Origin: an uncultured Phocaeicola sp.
Lineage (GTDB): Bacteria > Bacteroidota > Bacteroidia > Bacteroidales > Bacteroidaceae
Direction of reading: 5' to 3'
DNA: 64,000 nt
Assembly (NCBI GenBank): GCA_944320855.1
Contig: CALUJF010000004.1
Location: 41,858-105,857 of the forward strand
Shown here: positions 8,370 through 18,726 of the stretch, in pieces
Layout of the letters: every line of letters starts with the position of its first letter
Numbering within the stretch: position 1 is the first letter of the stretch
Notes under the pieces: model-generated
The model's input: the letters and a program-made list of their open reading frames with translations, nothing else
What the model was told of the DNA's origin: nothing
Database searches by the model: none
Position numbers and translations under genes: made by a program

Positions 8370-8424
8370 CTTAAGTTTAGCTTCACTGACCAGTAGTTTG
8401 GTAAGACTGAAACTTGAGTAAGTA
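8370..8424 (+). repeat. Imperfect inverted repeat after the DUF3990 operon
   Basis: ACTTAAGTTT...CACTGACCA and TTGGTAAGACTG...AAACTTGAGTAAGT can form an interrupted stem. It could be a weak terminator or a regulatory hairpin for the operon. There is no clear T tract. Confidence 0.3.
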
Positions 8425-8554
8425 TGATACTGTATCATTGCTCAGAACATAAAAACAAGCTACCTCTTTCTCTTGTTTGCACAAAATTAAAACTATTTGG
8501 CGCAAAGTTGAAATATTAAGTCTGTTTTGATAATGAACTTAAACAATCCGGGAA

Positions 8555-8583
8555 TTGTTTAATAATAAAAAGAGCGACCTTTG
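8555..8583 (+). promoter_or_regulatory. Promoter for the first PL12 gene
   Basis: TTG at 8555-8557 and GACCTTTG at 8576-8583 are 18 bases apart, close to the Bacteroides -33/-7 pattern (TTG, about 19, TAnnTTTG). Transcription would begin near 8588, leaving a leader of about 15 bases before ATG 8603. This also argues against the upstream TTG as a translation start. Confidence 0.55.
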
Positions 8584-8602
8584 TAACAAAACAGACTTTA
8601 TT

Positions 8603-10681
8603 ATGAAAAAAAGCTATCTGCTTATATTATTCCTTATTATAGCATGTTCCCGTCAGGGTGAAACTGTTATGCCCGGTGATAATGAAAATAATACTCCTTC
8701 CGAAACACCGGATGGGTCAGGGGAAGATAGTACTCCCGATGATGGAACGGATGATGAAAATGCTGAATATAAGGACGTTCTCTCACTCTTGAATTTAGAG
8801 CATCCTGGGCTTGGAAATGTAAAAGCGGCTTTTGAACAGGGCGATTACCAGACAGCTGCCGAGAATCTTCTTTCATATTATCGTAATAGAACCGGAATAA
8901 AACAGCCGGAACTGAACCTGGAAAACATGAAAGTAACTGCCGACGACCGGAAAAAGGCAGATGATGCGCTCAGACATATATTTCAGGCACATGATGGCTA
9001 TCCTCCATATTTTTATGGCGATGATATAGACTGGACTTACTGGCCGGTGAAAGACAATGAACTGCGTTATCAGCTTCACCGCCATTATTGGTTTGTACCT
9101 ATGGGTAAAGTATATTATCAGACCAAAGATGAAAAGTATGCCCGAGAATGGATTTCGCAATACCTCGACTGGATTAAGAAAAACCCGATGAGCCAGAAAA
9201 ACGGAACTGCCGCTAAACGTGAAAGCTATCGCTTTGCATGGCGACAGTTGGAAACCAGTCATCGTATTCAAGACCAGATATTGCAATTCCTTCTCTTTAA
9301 TTCCTCGCCGAATTTTACTCCGGATTTCCTTATGACTTTTCTGTGGAATTATTCCTGTCATTGTGAACGGCTTATATATGATTATTCTGAAAAGGGTAAC
9401 CATCTTCTTTTTGAAGCCCAAAGAATGGTGTATGCCGGAGTGTTTTTCCCTGAGTTCAAGAGGGCTAAAGTATGGTCCGACAGTGGAGTAGAGATATTGA
9501 ACAGGGAAATAAAGAAACAGGTATATGATGATGGTGGACAGTTTGAACTTGATCCAGGTTATCATCTTGGAGCAATAAATACCTTTTGCAGGGCATTGAG
9601 AATGACATCTGTAAATAATGCAAATGACGTGTTTCCTTCGGAATATCTGGCTGCTGTCAGGAATATGATAGAATTTTATACCAATATCTGTTTCCCGGAT
9701 ATGATGCATCCGTGTTTTGGTGATACAAAGTTAGGCTCCGCTTCGGCCATAAAACGCAATTATAGGGAATGGCTTGATATTTTTCCTGATTGTCAGTGGA
9801 TAAAGTATTATGCTACGGAAGGTAGGGAAGGCGAGCTGCTGCCATATGAATCGCATGCCTCAAAAACTTCAGGGTTTATGACTTTCCGTAGCGGTTGGGG
9901 ACAAAATGATGTGGTTATGGTCTTGAAGGCCGGTCCTCCCGCATTCTTCCATTGTCAGCCTGATAACGGCACTTTTGAATTATGGTTTAACGGAAAAAGA
10001 CTTTTTACCGATAGCGGTTGCTATATATATGCCGGAGATGCAACGGTGAATGCAAAAAGAGAATGGTTCAGACAGACACAGGTGCATAACACATTGACTA
10101 TGGACGGTAAGAATATAGAAACTACAGATTCCAAACTGTTGTTGTGGAAGCCGGAAGGTGACATTCAGGTGATGACAACTGAAAACCGGCATTACTCAAA
10201 TCTCAAACACAGACGTACAGTGTTCTTCGTTGATAAGAAATATTTTGTACTCGTTGACGAGGCCATAGGAAATGCAAAGGGTACGATTAACCTTAACTAT
10301 CATATGTGTGAGACTCCATCGGATGTCAGGCTTGTAAAAGGAGAAAATGCAATATATACAAACTATAGAGGTAATAGCAATGTAAAGTTGCAATGCTTTT
10401 CGGACCATGTAATCACTATGAATGAGAAAGAGGGATGGCAGTCCGTGAAATATAATGAAAAGACGCGGCGTACATCCGTATCGTACGATGTGAAGAAGAC
10501 AGATACCACTCCGGTGAGATACATCACTGTGATATATCCTGTAACTTCTGTAAATGAATATCCTGAAATAGATGCAAGATTTACAGATGGTGGATATTCC
10601 AAAGGAAAAATAGGTGTCGAGATAAGTATCGGAAGCGTGAAGAAAAGTTTGGAATGTGATATAACAGGATTGACAGATTAG
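8603..10681 (+). CDS. Heparinase II/III-family lyase, PL12 type, lipoprotein
   Basis: 692 residues from ATG 8603, which places a signal peptide with lipobox LIIAC (Cys15) at the N-terminus. An acidic, Thr/Pro-rich linker follows at residues 25-55. The alpha/alpha-toroid is at about 60-410 and the beta-sandwich at 420-690. Asn266 (GNHLLFEAQ), Tyr320 (DPGYH), His450 (HCQPDNGTF) and His495 (VHNTLT) have the same spacing (54, 130, 45) as the Asn240/Tyr294/His424/His469 set I recall for Pedobacter heparinase III. It should therefore cleave heparan sulfate-like chains by beta-elimination, probably at the cell surface because it is a lipoprotein. It leads the PUL 1 gene order, 240 bp before a second, diverged lyase. 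It is closely similar to the lyase at 22099. Confidence 0.85.
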   Translation: MKKSYLLILFLIIACSRQGETVMPGDNENNTPSETPDGSGEDSTPDDGTDDENAEYKDVLSLLNLEHPGLGNVKAAFEQGDYQTAAENLLSYYRNRTGIKQPELNLENMKVTADDRKKADDALRHIFQAHDGYPPYFYGDDIDWTYWPVKDNELRYQLHRHYWFVPMGKVYYQTKDEKYAREWISQYLDWIKKNPMSQKNGTAAKRESYRFAWRQLETSHRIQDQILQFLLFNSSPNFTPDFLMTFLWNYSCHCERLIYDYSEKGNHLLFEAQRMVYAGVFFPEFKRAKVWSDSGVEILNREIKKQVYDDGGQFELDPGYHLGAINTFCRALRMTSVNNANDVFPSEYLAAVRNMIEFYTNICFPDMMHPCFGDTKLGSASAIKRNYREWLDIFPDCQWIKYYATEGREGELLPYESHASKTSGFMTFRSGWGQNDVVMVLKAGPPAFFHCQPDNGTFELWFNGKRLFTDSGCYIYAGDATVNAKREWFRQTQVHNTLTMDGKNIETTDSKLLLWKPEGDIQVMTTENRHYSNLKHRRTVFFVDKKYFVLVDEAIGNAKGTINLNYHMCETPSDVRLVKGENAIYTNYRGNSNVKLQCFSDHVITMNEKEGWQSVKYNEKTRRTSVSYDVKKTDTTPVRYITVIYPVTSVNEYPEIDARFTDGGYSKGKIGVEISIGSVKKSLECDITGLTD

Positions 10682-10921
10682 ATTGACAAAGGGAAACTTA
10701 CAGCTATTTTAATCTCCAGAAATAAACCAGATTTTATGACTATTTGTATGCTTGAAATGGGTCGTTACACAAAAATATAATGATTTTGTACAATATTGAA
10801 ATGTATTGGACAGACTTGTAATTAACTGAAACAAGCTTTATTAATATAATGCATTAGATTTTGGAACTTTGCAAAAAGAGAAAATAAATTGTTCAATTAT
10901 AAATCTTAATTTTTAAGTATT

Positions 10922-13057
10922 ATGAAAAAGCTATTTTTCTGTTTACTTGGCGGAGCGATGATGCTCAATTCATGTACTGATGACTCCGGCATTTTCGTGC
11001 CGGACGGAATCAAGGAACCTACATTACCTGTAGAAACAAAACCAAACGAAGTGGTTAAAGGCGATGTCTTCTCGAAACTTAATCTGGATTATCCCGGACT
11101 TGAAAAGGTTAAACAACACTATGAGGCTGGCGAACATTATCTGGCGGCTAAGGAGTTGTTGAAGTATTACAGGTGGAGGAGTAATGTGGTGAATCCGGCT
11201 GTTCCAATTGTCGCAAATGCAACGGCTGATGATATAAATAAAGCAGACCAGGCTTTGGAATACAGGTTTTATGTAAGAGGATTTTATGAATCAAAGGACA
11301 ATAATGTAGAAAAGTATTATTGCTTTCTGAAAGATGGTAAAATCAATTGGGATTTGACTGTGGAAGGTGTAACTGACCAAGAATTCAGATATCAAAGACA
11401 CCGTCATCAATGGATGGAACCACAGGCAAAAGCATATGCCACTACCAAAAACGAGAATTATATAAAGAATTGGATTGAGGTTTATACGGATTGGATGAAT
11501 ACGTATCCATGTCCTGTAGGTGTTACTTTTCCTGAAGGTGAAAGCAATGATATCAATTATCAATGGAAAGGATTACAGCCTGCGGAAAGAGTCTTATCAC
11601 AGATTAATATTTTACAATACTATCTGAGTTCACCTAATTTTTCACCTGAATGGTTGTGTGCTGTATTGAATGCATTTGCAGAGGCAGTCGAATGTATTAG
11701 GCTTAATTATTATGCAGACTCTAATATCTTGATAACTCAGGCACAGGCAGTTGCTTTTGCTGGAATTTTGATGCCAGAGTTTGCTAAATCAGAAGAGTGG
11801 GTAAATGAAGGAGCAAGAAAATTAAATGAGGAACTTGATAAGCAGTTCTTACCAGATGGAACTCATTATGAACTGGATCCAAGTTATCATATAGCAGCAA
11901 TAGAGGATTTCAGAAGTACATACGAGGTATTTAAAGTAAATAATAACAATGCTCTTCCTGCTGATTTTATTTCAAGACTTGAGAAAGCTTCTGAATTTGT
12001 TGCAGACTTGATATATCCTAATTATTCTATAGATAATTTCAATGATACAAGAAATTCTTCTTATTCCAAGAGTGTGATAATCAAGAATTTAAATAGCTAC
12101 AAGTCTATGTTTCCTGAGAATAACTTGATAAAATGGATGGCATCCGAAGGAAAAGAAGGAACAATTCCAAGCTATACAACCAAAGCTTATCCTGAATCTG
12201 GCTATTATATGTTGAGGGATGGATGGAAATCAGATGGAATGATGATGGTTTTGAAAAATAATGATAATGGTGGTAATAAATGGCATTGTCAGCCGGATAA
12301 CGGAACTTTCGGAATTGTTTATAAAGGTAGAAACTTCTTCCCTGATGCGGGAGTATATGCTTATAGTGGTGGTGATAGAACTACTTATAGGGCATCAAAG
12401 AATCATAATACTTTGACTGCATTAAGTAAAGATTATGAGTCAGCTTTCCAAAAAGGAAAACTCGTCAAGATGGAAACAGTAGGAAATGTTGACCTCTTGA
12501 TTACGGAACATGAAATGAAAGCCGGACTTACCCATAGAAGAACTGTATTCTTTGTAGATAAGAAATTCTTTGTTATACTTGATGAGGCTTATGGAAATAC
12601 TAATGGTGATAAAATTAATTACAATTTGCACATGTTGAGTGTTGATGAAAACGAAAAGGCAGGAAATACTATAGCAGAAGCTGAAGGAAAATTGGCAACA
12701 TCACAAACTGTTAATATGTATTCTAAATTTGAAGATGGAAACAATATGATTGCCAAAGTATATAGTCAGTCAAATACAGATTTACAATTTTCAAATTCAG
12801 ATACTAACTATTCAAGTGCAATTGGAATTGTAAGTGGAAAAAGAAAAAGTATACAGTTTACTGCAAGAAAGCCTAAAAATGATGTTTCAAGGTTTATTAC
12901 TGTTATATCCCCTACAGAAGATGGTAATTCGTTCAAAGATAAAATTAGCATAAGCTTTGTATCTTCTCAATTAGATGAAAATAAAGTCCCATTGTCAACA
13001 GAAATAAAAGTAAAGGTTGATAATAAAGACTACGAACTAAAATACCCATTACAATAA
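10922..13057 (+). CDS. Diverged PL12-like heparinase family lipoprotein
   Basis: 711 residues; the lipobox LNSC gives Cys18. It has the same toroid plus beta-sandwich architecture as the flanking lyases, but is more divergent and more A/T-rich. The candidate catalytic residues remain: Asn268 (DSNILITQAQ, where the usual following His is Ile), Tyr322 (DPSYH), His455 (HCQPDNGTF) and His495 (NHNTLT). Spacings are 54, 133 and 40, against 54, 130 and 45 in the other two copies. An extra segment at residues 118-150 precedes the conserved FRYQRHRHQW strand. It probably attacks a differently sulfated or longer stretch of the same polymer. It is followed after 23 bases by the surface glycan-binding protein, so it is likely the outer-membrane lyase of the Sus-like complex. 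Confidence 0.75.
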   Translation: MKKLFFCLLGGAMMLNSCTDDSGIFVPDGIKEPTLPVETKPNEVVKGDVFSKLNLDYPGLEKVKQHYEAGEHYLAAKELLKYYRWRSNVVNPAVPIVANATADDINKADQALEYRFYVRGFYESKDNNVEKYYCFLKDGKINWDLTVEGVTDQEFRYQRHRHQWMEPQAKAYATTKNENYIKNWIEVYTDWMNTYPCPVGVTFPEGESNDINYQWKGLQPAERVLSQINILQYYLSSPNFSPEWLCAVLNAFAEAVECIRLNYYADSNILITQAQAVAFAGILMPEFAKSEEWVNEGARKLNEELDKQFLPDGTHYELDPSYHIAAIEDFRSTYEVFKVNNNNALPADFISRLEKASEFVADLIYPNYSIDNFNDTRNSSYSKSVIIKNLNSYKSMFPENNLIKWMASEGKEGTIPSYTTKAYPESGYYMLRDGWKSDGMMMVLKNNDNGGNKWHCQPDNGTFGIVYKGRNFFPDAGVYAYSGGDRTTYRASKNHNTLTALSKDYESAFQKGKLVKMETVGNVDLLITEHEMKAGLTHRRTVFFVDKKFFVILDEAYGNTNGDKINYNLHMLSVDENEKAGNTIAEAEGKLATSQTVNMYSKFEDGNNMIAKVYSQSNTDLQFSNSDTNYSSAIGIVSGKRKSIQFTARKPKNDVSRFITVISPTEDGNSFKDKISISFVSSQLDENKVPLSTEIKVKVDNKDYELKYPLQ

Positions 13058-13080
13058 TTTATTAACTAATTCTATATACA

Positions 13081-15477
13081 ATGAAAATGAAAGATAGATT
13101 TTACAGTAAGACAATCGGTTGCATTATAGCTATGTTGGCTATAGTGTTAGGGGTTTCGTCTTGTAAAGATGATTTCACAACTGATAATGGCAGTTTTGCT
13201 TTGTATTATACAAGTATGACTGATATCGGTCCTTCTATGGTCGGAACTATTGCAAGTCCTACTTATAAGGGTGCTGCGCCGTATGATTTTAAAATCACAG
13301 GTATAACTTATTCTTGTAAGAACGAAAAAGGCGAGGAAGTAACAGAATCGTATAGTGGTGAGTGCTTTGTAATTAATACAGAAAATGGTGAAATAGATAT
13401 CAACAGCACAAGAGATATGAAGACTGGCAAATATCTAATATCAGTATCATGTTATTCTGCCGGAAAAATGTACACGTTCAACAATGCTGTAGAAGTTAAC
13501 TTCCTTAAGGCTGTTCCTGAAGGGATAATAGTAGAACCTAACTTTATTGAAGTAAAATGGGCAGATGTAAAAAATAAGGAAAGTGAAACAGTATTCCCTA
13601 CTGCAAAAGTTACTACTGAAAATTCAACTGAGCATATTACTATTACAGGATACAAGATTTCTAACGTTGTAAGATTAGAATCTGACGGCTCAGAAACAAT
13701 AATCAGTAATAATAAGATAGAACTGTTTACTATTTCTGATAAAGGAATTATTTCTATTAATAAGAATAGTGAAGATGAGTATGAAGATGTTAAGGCAGGT
13801 TTGTATAGAATTGATTTGAAACTTACAACAATGGCTTCTTCTAATCTTAGTGAGGAAGAAGGTTTGTTCGTTGATGCTATGAGAATAAATCTGTCAGGTG
13901 CTCCAACTTCTATTTCATATGATGAAGGAGCTATCGAAACAGGAGTTGAAGGTAATCCTGATAAGCCAAGAGGAAATTTTAAAAGTTCGAAGCCTTTGAT
14001 TGAGGGCTCTTCTATTAATGCGGTTTATGAAATTACTGCAATAAAGAAAGTACAAAGTCCAGGAGGAACTTTGATTGATGCATCCGATGAAGAAAAAGCG
14101 TTTTTCTCTATTGACGGAGCTACAGGAGAAGTATCTGTTCCTAATACTCATACTTTTATTAAAGGAAATGTATATAAAGTGTATGTGAAAGTCACTAATC
14201 CGGAAGGTGATTGCACCAGTACAGACGAAAATGCTTTGACTTTAAATGTGGTTGAATGGGTTGATCCTCTTGTAGATTTTACATACACAATGGGTAATAT
14301 GAAGCAAGGAATGTCGTTTGAATCTGCCGCTGCTAATTATGGAACAGATTCATATGTTAAATATTCTTTCAAATCCTTACCACAAGGATATGAGGACTTT
14401 TTCTCTATAAATGAAGAAACTGGCGTTGTTAAAATAGAAAAATATAATACTTTGCCTCGCACTGACAAAGAAGGCAAACCATTTGTTGTAGAAGTAAAAG
14501 CAAAGAATTTCAAGGATGAGGTTACCGGAAAACTGGAAATAAATGTGAACGAGAATCCTAATTTCTTTGAGTCTGTAAGTTATGGTAACAATATAAGTGA
14601 AGATAAGACTCCTGCTGGAATTTATGATAATCAGTTCCGTTATCGTGAAGAAACTGAAATGAAAGGTATAGAGTTAACTCCTTCATTGATAGGTGCGAGT
14701 GATAGTGAAAATCTTACATGGAAGATAGAAAAAAGAGAACAAGTATCAGGAGTACAATTAGATGGGGTTACTGGAAAATTGACTTTGCCAGAGAAGATGT
14801 TAAAGTTGAACCAGACCGGATACTTATTGATAAAGGTTTCTAAAGGGCAAGAGGGTGGAGAGAAATTTGAAAGAGTGATTCCTGTATTTTTCCAATTATC
14901 TGTGCCTAAAAATAATGTTACAGTGGAATATACTCCATTTGTATTACACGTAAATCCTAAAAAAGGTGGAAGAAGTGTTACGCCGAAAATAAGTAATGGA
15001 AATAGTTTTTTAATGGATTACAGAAGAAATCCTACATATAATAATATTAATGGTCTTAGAAATGATGGTAGTAAACTGGAAAGTGGTATAATAGAAAAGA
15101 AAGAAAAAGATCCAGATGACCCAGATAAAGATATAATAGTTGCGGAAAATATGTTTTTAAAACATTTATGGGAAAATGTTGCAGATTTTAAAAATTATGG
15201 AGCCAAATTACCTATTTCCTACTACACGGAAAAAAATCAATCTAAGTCCTTTTTAGATTTAAAAGAGAAAACATTGGCTTATGTTGATAATGCAAATGGT
15301 GAGAATCAGTATTCAGTGGTGGTTAATCCAAATTGGTATGATGATGGTTGGGCTGATGGCGTATTTACGGCGCAGATGACTTTTGTTACTGATGGTAATC
15401 CTGCTAATTTGGGAAACTCAAATAATCAAATTTTCCCTATAGCCATTTGGTTTGATAAAACCTACACCCAAAAATAA
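13081..15477 (+). CDS. Surface glycan-binding lipoprotein of the heparin-type PUL
   Basis: 798 residues. The signal peptide ends at lipobox GVSSC (Cys28 from the ATG at 13081; an ATG two codons later is also possible). The body is a chain of beta-sandwich modules with repeated FSI(D/N)xxTGEV/I signatures at several positions, as in cadherin/Ig-like repeats. The C-terminal 200 residues have the layout of DUF4958-type proteins. It sits between the lyase and SusC, the usual place for a SusE/F-like or SGBP gene; B. thetaiotaomicron BT4661 is the known counterpart in its heparin PUL. It should bind the sulfated polymer at the surface and present it to the lyase and SusC/D. It is A/T-rich compared with SusC. 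Confidence 0.75.
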   Translation: MKMKDRFYSKTIGCIIAMLAIVLGVSSCKDDFTTDNGSFALYYTSMTDIGPSMVGTIASPTYKGAAPYDFKITGITYSCKNEKGEEVTESYSGECFVINTENGEIDINSTRDMKTGKYLISVSCYSAGKMYTFNNAVEVNFLKAVPEGIIVEPNFIEVKWADVKNKESETVFPTAKVTTENSTEHITITGYKISNVVRLESDGSETIISNNKIELFTISDKGIISINKNSEDEYEDVKAGLYRIDLKLTTMASSNLSEEEGLFVDAMRINLSGAPTSISYDEGAIETGVEGNPDKPRGNFKSSKPLIEGSSINAVYEITAIKKVQSPGGTLIDASDEEKAFFSIDGATGEVSVPNTHTFIKGNVYKVYVKVTNPEGDCTSTDENALTLNVVEWVDPLVDFTYTMGNMKQGMSFESAAANYGTDSYVKYSFKSLPQGYEDFFSINEETGVVKIEKYNTLPRTDKEGKPFVVEVKAKNFKDEVTGKLEINVNENPNFFESVSYGNNISEDKTPAGIYDNQFRYREETEMKGIELTPSLIGASDSENLTWKIEKREQVSGVQLDGVTGKLTLPEKMLKLNQTGYLLIKVSKGQEGGEKFERVIPVFFQLSVPKNNVTVEYTPFVLHVNPKKGGRSVTPKISNGNSFLMDYRRNPTYNNINGLRNDGSKLESGIIEKKEKDPDDPDKDIIVAENMFLKHLWENVADFKNYGAKLPISYYTEKNQSKSFLDLKEKTLAYVDNANGENQYSVVVNPNWYDDGWADGVFTAQMTFVTDGNPANLGNSNNQIFPIAIWFDKTYTQK

Positions 15478-15515
15478 TACACAATAATATTGTACAATTA
15501 AAAATTCAGAACAAT

Positions 15516-18500
15516 ATGTATCTAAAAAATATATATAAAAGTATAGGTCATAGAAGTTTAATTACACTTCTTACAATGATATTGTCAGTGAGCCTATATG
15601 CACAAAAAACATTGAACGGTACGGTGGTAGACGAGGCAGATATGCCTCTTATCGGTGCTACTGTCGCAGTAGAAGGAACATCAGGAGGTACAATTACGGA
15701 TATTGACGGTAACTTCTCGATAAAAGTAAAAAAAGGTGCTATAGTAAAGTTCTCTTATGTTGGTTACAAAGAACGTAAATTGACATATCAGGGACAGAAT
15801 AACGTTACAGTAAAACTTGAACCAGATGCAAAGGTTATAGACGAAGTTGTAGTAGTGGGTTATAGCTCAATGAAGAAGACCGACCTTACCGGTTCAATTG
15901 CTTCAGTGGCTGCTGAGGATTTAAAAGGTTTCAAGAGTAGCTCAATAGCCGGTGCTTTGGGAGGACAAGTTGCCGGTGTTCAGGTAGTACAGGCTGATGG
16001 CGCTCCAGGATCAGGTTTTAGTATCAACATTCGTGGCGTTGGTACACTTACAGGTGATAACTCACCTCTTTATATAGTTGATGGCTTTCAGGTAGATGAT
16101 ATTTCTTATCTTTCTGATGCGGATATCGAATCAATGCAGATTTTAAAGGACGCCTCTTCATCTGCAATTTATGGTTCACGTGCAGCAAACGGTGTTGTAT
16201 TGATTACAACTCGTCAGGGAAAGGAAAGCAAACCTGTAATCAATTATAACGGTTCTGCCAGTCATCGTAATATTTCGAAGAAATTGCCGGTATTGAGCCC
16301 GTATGAATTTGTTAAGTTGCAGGTGGAATTGAAACCTGAATTTGCAAATACATATTATAAAGAAGGAAATGATGACAACGGAGTGCCATATCGTTATCAG
16401 TCACTTGATGATTATATAGGAGTGGGTGGTGTAGATTGGCAGGATGAAACATTTAATCCAACATGGTCACAAGATCATAATATTACTATAACTGGTGGTA
16501 ATGACAAAAGTAAATATGCCGGAACATTCTCGCGTTACGATGAAGAGGGTATCTTCAATAATAGTGGTTTCGACCGTACAACAATGAAGTTCCGTTTTGA
16601 CCAAAAGGTATCAAAGAATGTTTCATTCAATGCTACAATAAATTATGCACAGACTAACAGACGTGGACAGGGTACATCTGCCGATAACGGACGTTTCAAT
16701 ATGTTGGCACAGATTATCAGTGCACGTCCAACTGCTGGTTTAAGAATGACTGATGAGGAACTTCTTACAACTGCCATTGACCCTGAAATGTTGGAAACCG
16801 GTGAAAGCCTTGCACAGGTGAATCCTGTGATGCAGACACAGAGTGTGACAAATAAGAAAAGGGCTGAAATGTGGTCGGCAAATGCATCTCTGAGTTGGGA
16901 AATAATCAAGGGACTGACATTCAAGACTGCCGGAACTTATAACACAACAAATACACGTAATGACGTATTCTATAAAGATGGTTCGAAAGAGGCATACCGT
17001 AACGGACAGAAACCGTACGGATCAAGCCAAATGATACGTGACATGCGTTGGGTGAACAGTAATACTCTTACATGGAGACAGAAAATTAAGAAACATAACT
17101 ATACCGTTATGTTAGGACACGAAGTATCTTCAAAGAGTCAGGAATGGTTGAAAGGCTTGGCTATGGACTTCCCTATATATAATAACGAAAATAATAATTT
17201 AGGAATGGGAGCTACACCAAGTGAGGTTTCTTCAAATTATTATAATAACAGTCTGCTTTCATTCTTTGCACAGACTACTTATAATTATGACAACAGATAC
17301 CTGCTTACTGCTACTATACGTGCCGACGGTTCAACTGTGTTCTCTCCAAAGAATAAGTGGGGATACTTCCCTTCTTTCTCTACTGCATGGAGATTAAGTG
17401 AAGAGGATTTCATGAAAGATATTGAGTGGATTTCCAATGCTAAAGTGCGTTTTGGTTGGGGACTTGTTGGTAATGACCGTATATCCAACTATTTGTCAAT
17501 GGACCTTTATACAAATGGTAAATACGGTATAGGTAATTCGCAGGTAACTACTTTGACACCGAAGCAACTTCAAAACTCGAATTTGAAATGGGAAGCTTCT
17601 TCTACAGTAAACCTTGGTCTTGATCTTGGATTCTTTGATAACCGTCTGAATATTACAGCAGATTTCTTTATAAAGAATACAAAAGACCTGCTCCTATCGC
17701 AGTCTCTTGCACACTTTACAGGATTTGACTCGCAGATGCAGAACATAGGTAAAATTCAGAATAGAGGTATAGAGCTTAGCCTCACAAGTACAAATATACA
17801 GAAGAGAAACTTTACTTGGGATACTAATTTTAATATTTCGTTCATTAGAAATGAATTGAAATCATTGGCAAGTGGAGTAGACGCAATGTATGCACGTTCA
17901 GGTTTTGACAGTAATTTTACACAGTATGATTACATCGCTAAAGTAGGTGAATCGCTCGGTCTGATTTATGGTTATGAATTTGACGGTATATACCAGGCTT
18001 CGGATTTTTATGTTACACCGACAGGGCAGTATATTCTTAAAGAAGGTATAACTAATAATGTACGTCAGGATAACGGTGCATTGGAACCGGGAGATGTGAA
18101 GTACAAAGATCAGGATGGTGACGGAATAATAACAACTAATGACCGTACAGTGATAGGACATGCGCTGCCAAAATGGTATGGAGGTATCACAAACAGTTTT
18201 AATTTTTATGGTGTTGATTTCAGTTTTATGTTCCAATTTAACTATGGCAACGATGTTTACAATGCAACACGTTTATTTGCAACACAGTCACGTAGTGAAC
18301 GTAAGAACTTCCTTGGTGAGGTAGCAGAAAGATGGAGTCCTACGAATGCTTCAAACAAAGTTCCTAAATATGACGGTTATATAGTTAATGATGTTTATTC
18401 ACGATTTGTTGAAGATGGTTCTTTCCTTCGTCTGAAAAATGTTACATTGGGATATACAGTTCCACAGAAATGGACGAAGAAATTCCATGTTTCTAAACTA

Positions 18501-18659
18501 AGGGTTTATGCAAGTGGACAGAATCTGTTGTGCTTTGACAATTATAGTGGTTACGATCCTGAAGTCAATTCCAAGAATAGTCCTATGACACCGGGATTAG
18601 ACTGGGGTGCTTATCCAAAGAGTCGTATATATACCGTTGGTCTTGATATACAGTTCTAA
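15516..18659 (+). CDS. susC: SusC-like TonB-dependent transporter (PUL 1)
   Basis: 1047 residues. A signal peptide ending SLYAQ is followed by a carboxypeptidase-regulatory-like domain (about 32-110, with TVVDEADMPLIGATV and DIDGNFSI). Next come the TonB-box region DEVVVVGYSSMKKTDLTGS (about 110-128), a plug domain with NIRGVGTLTGDNSPLYIVDG, and a 22-strand barrel ending in an aromatic-rich strand (LDIQF). It imports oligosaccharides released at the surface, using energy from TonB. It precedes susD by 67 bases and lies in the same operon as the surface glycan-binding protein. Substrate assignment to heparin/heparan sulfate oligosaccharides comes from the neighbouring PL12, GH88 and sulfatase genes. 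Confidence 0.95.
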   Translation: MYLKNIYKSIGHRSLITLLTMILSVSLYAQKTLNGTVVDEADMPLIGATVAVEGTSGGTITDIDGNFSIKVKKGAIVKFSYVGYKERKLTYQGQNNVTVKLEPDAKVIDEVVVVGYSSMKKTDLTGSIASVAAEDLKGFKSSSIAGALGGQVAGVQVVQADGAPGSGFSINIRGVGTLTGDNSPLYIVDGFQVDDISYLSDADIESMQILKDASSSAIYGSRAANGVVLITTRQGKESKPVINYNGSASHRNISKKLPVLSPYEFVKLQVELKPEFANTYYKEGNDDNGVPYRYQSLDDYIGVGGVDWQDETFNPTWSQDHNITITGGNDKSKYAGTFSRYDEEGIFNNSGFDRTTMKFRFDQKVSKNVSFNATINYAQTNRRGQGTSADNGRFNMLAQIISARPTAGLRMTDEELLTTAIDPEMLETGESLAQVNPVMQTQSVTNKKRAEMWSANASLSWEIIKGLTFKTAGTYNTTNTRNDVFYKDGSKEAYRNGQKPYGSSQMIRDMRWVNSNTLTWRQKIKKHNYTVMLGHEVSSKSQEWLKGLAMDFPIYNNENNNLGMGATPSEVSSNYYNNSLLSFFAQTTYNYDNRYLLTATIRADGSTVFSPKNKWGYFPSFSTAWRLSEEDFMKDIEWISNAKVRFGWGLVGNDRISNYLSMDLYTNGKYGIGNSQVTTLTPKQLQNSNLKWEASSTVNLGLDLGFFDNRLNITADFFIKNTKDLLLSQSLAHFTGFDSQMQNIGKIQNRGIELSLTSTNIQKRNFTWDTNFNISFIRNELKSLASGVDAMYARSGFDSNFTQYDYIAKVGESLGLIYGYEFDGIYQASDFYVTPTGQYILKEGITNNVRQDNGALEPGDVKYKDQDGDGIITTNDRTVIGHALPKWYGGITNSFNFYGVDFSFMFQFNYGNDVYNATRLFATQSRSERKNFLGEVAERWSPTNASNKVPKYDGYIVNDVYSRFVEDGSFLRLKNVTLGYTVPQKWTKKFHVSKLRVYASGQNLLCFDNYSGYDPEVNSKNSPMTPGLDWGAYPKSRIYTVGLDIQF

Positions 18660-18726
18660 GATACTAAGTGACAATATTATATTGACTTGTCCAAAAAACT
18701 TATATAACTTATAAACTTATAATAAT

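Noticed and set aside
8555-8602. Upstream TTG start for the first PL12 lyase
   Set aside because: It would add 16 residues before a perfect lipoprotein signal, and the TTG overlaps the likely -33 promoter element.
13081-15477. Adhesin/cadherin function for the PUL 1 surface protein
   Set aside because: Cadherin-like FSIDxxTGEV repeats are present, but the gene sits between lyase and SusC in a Sus-type operon, so glycan binding is the simpler reading.
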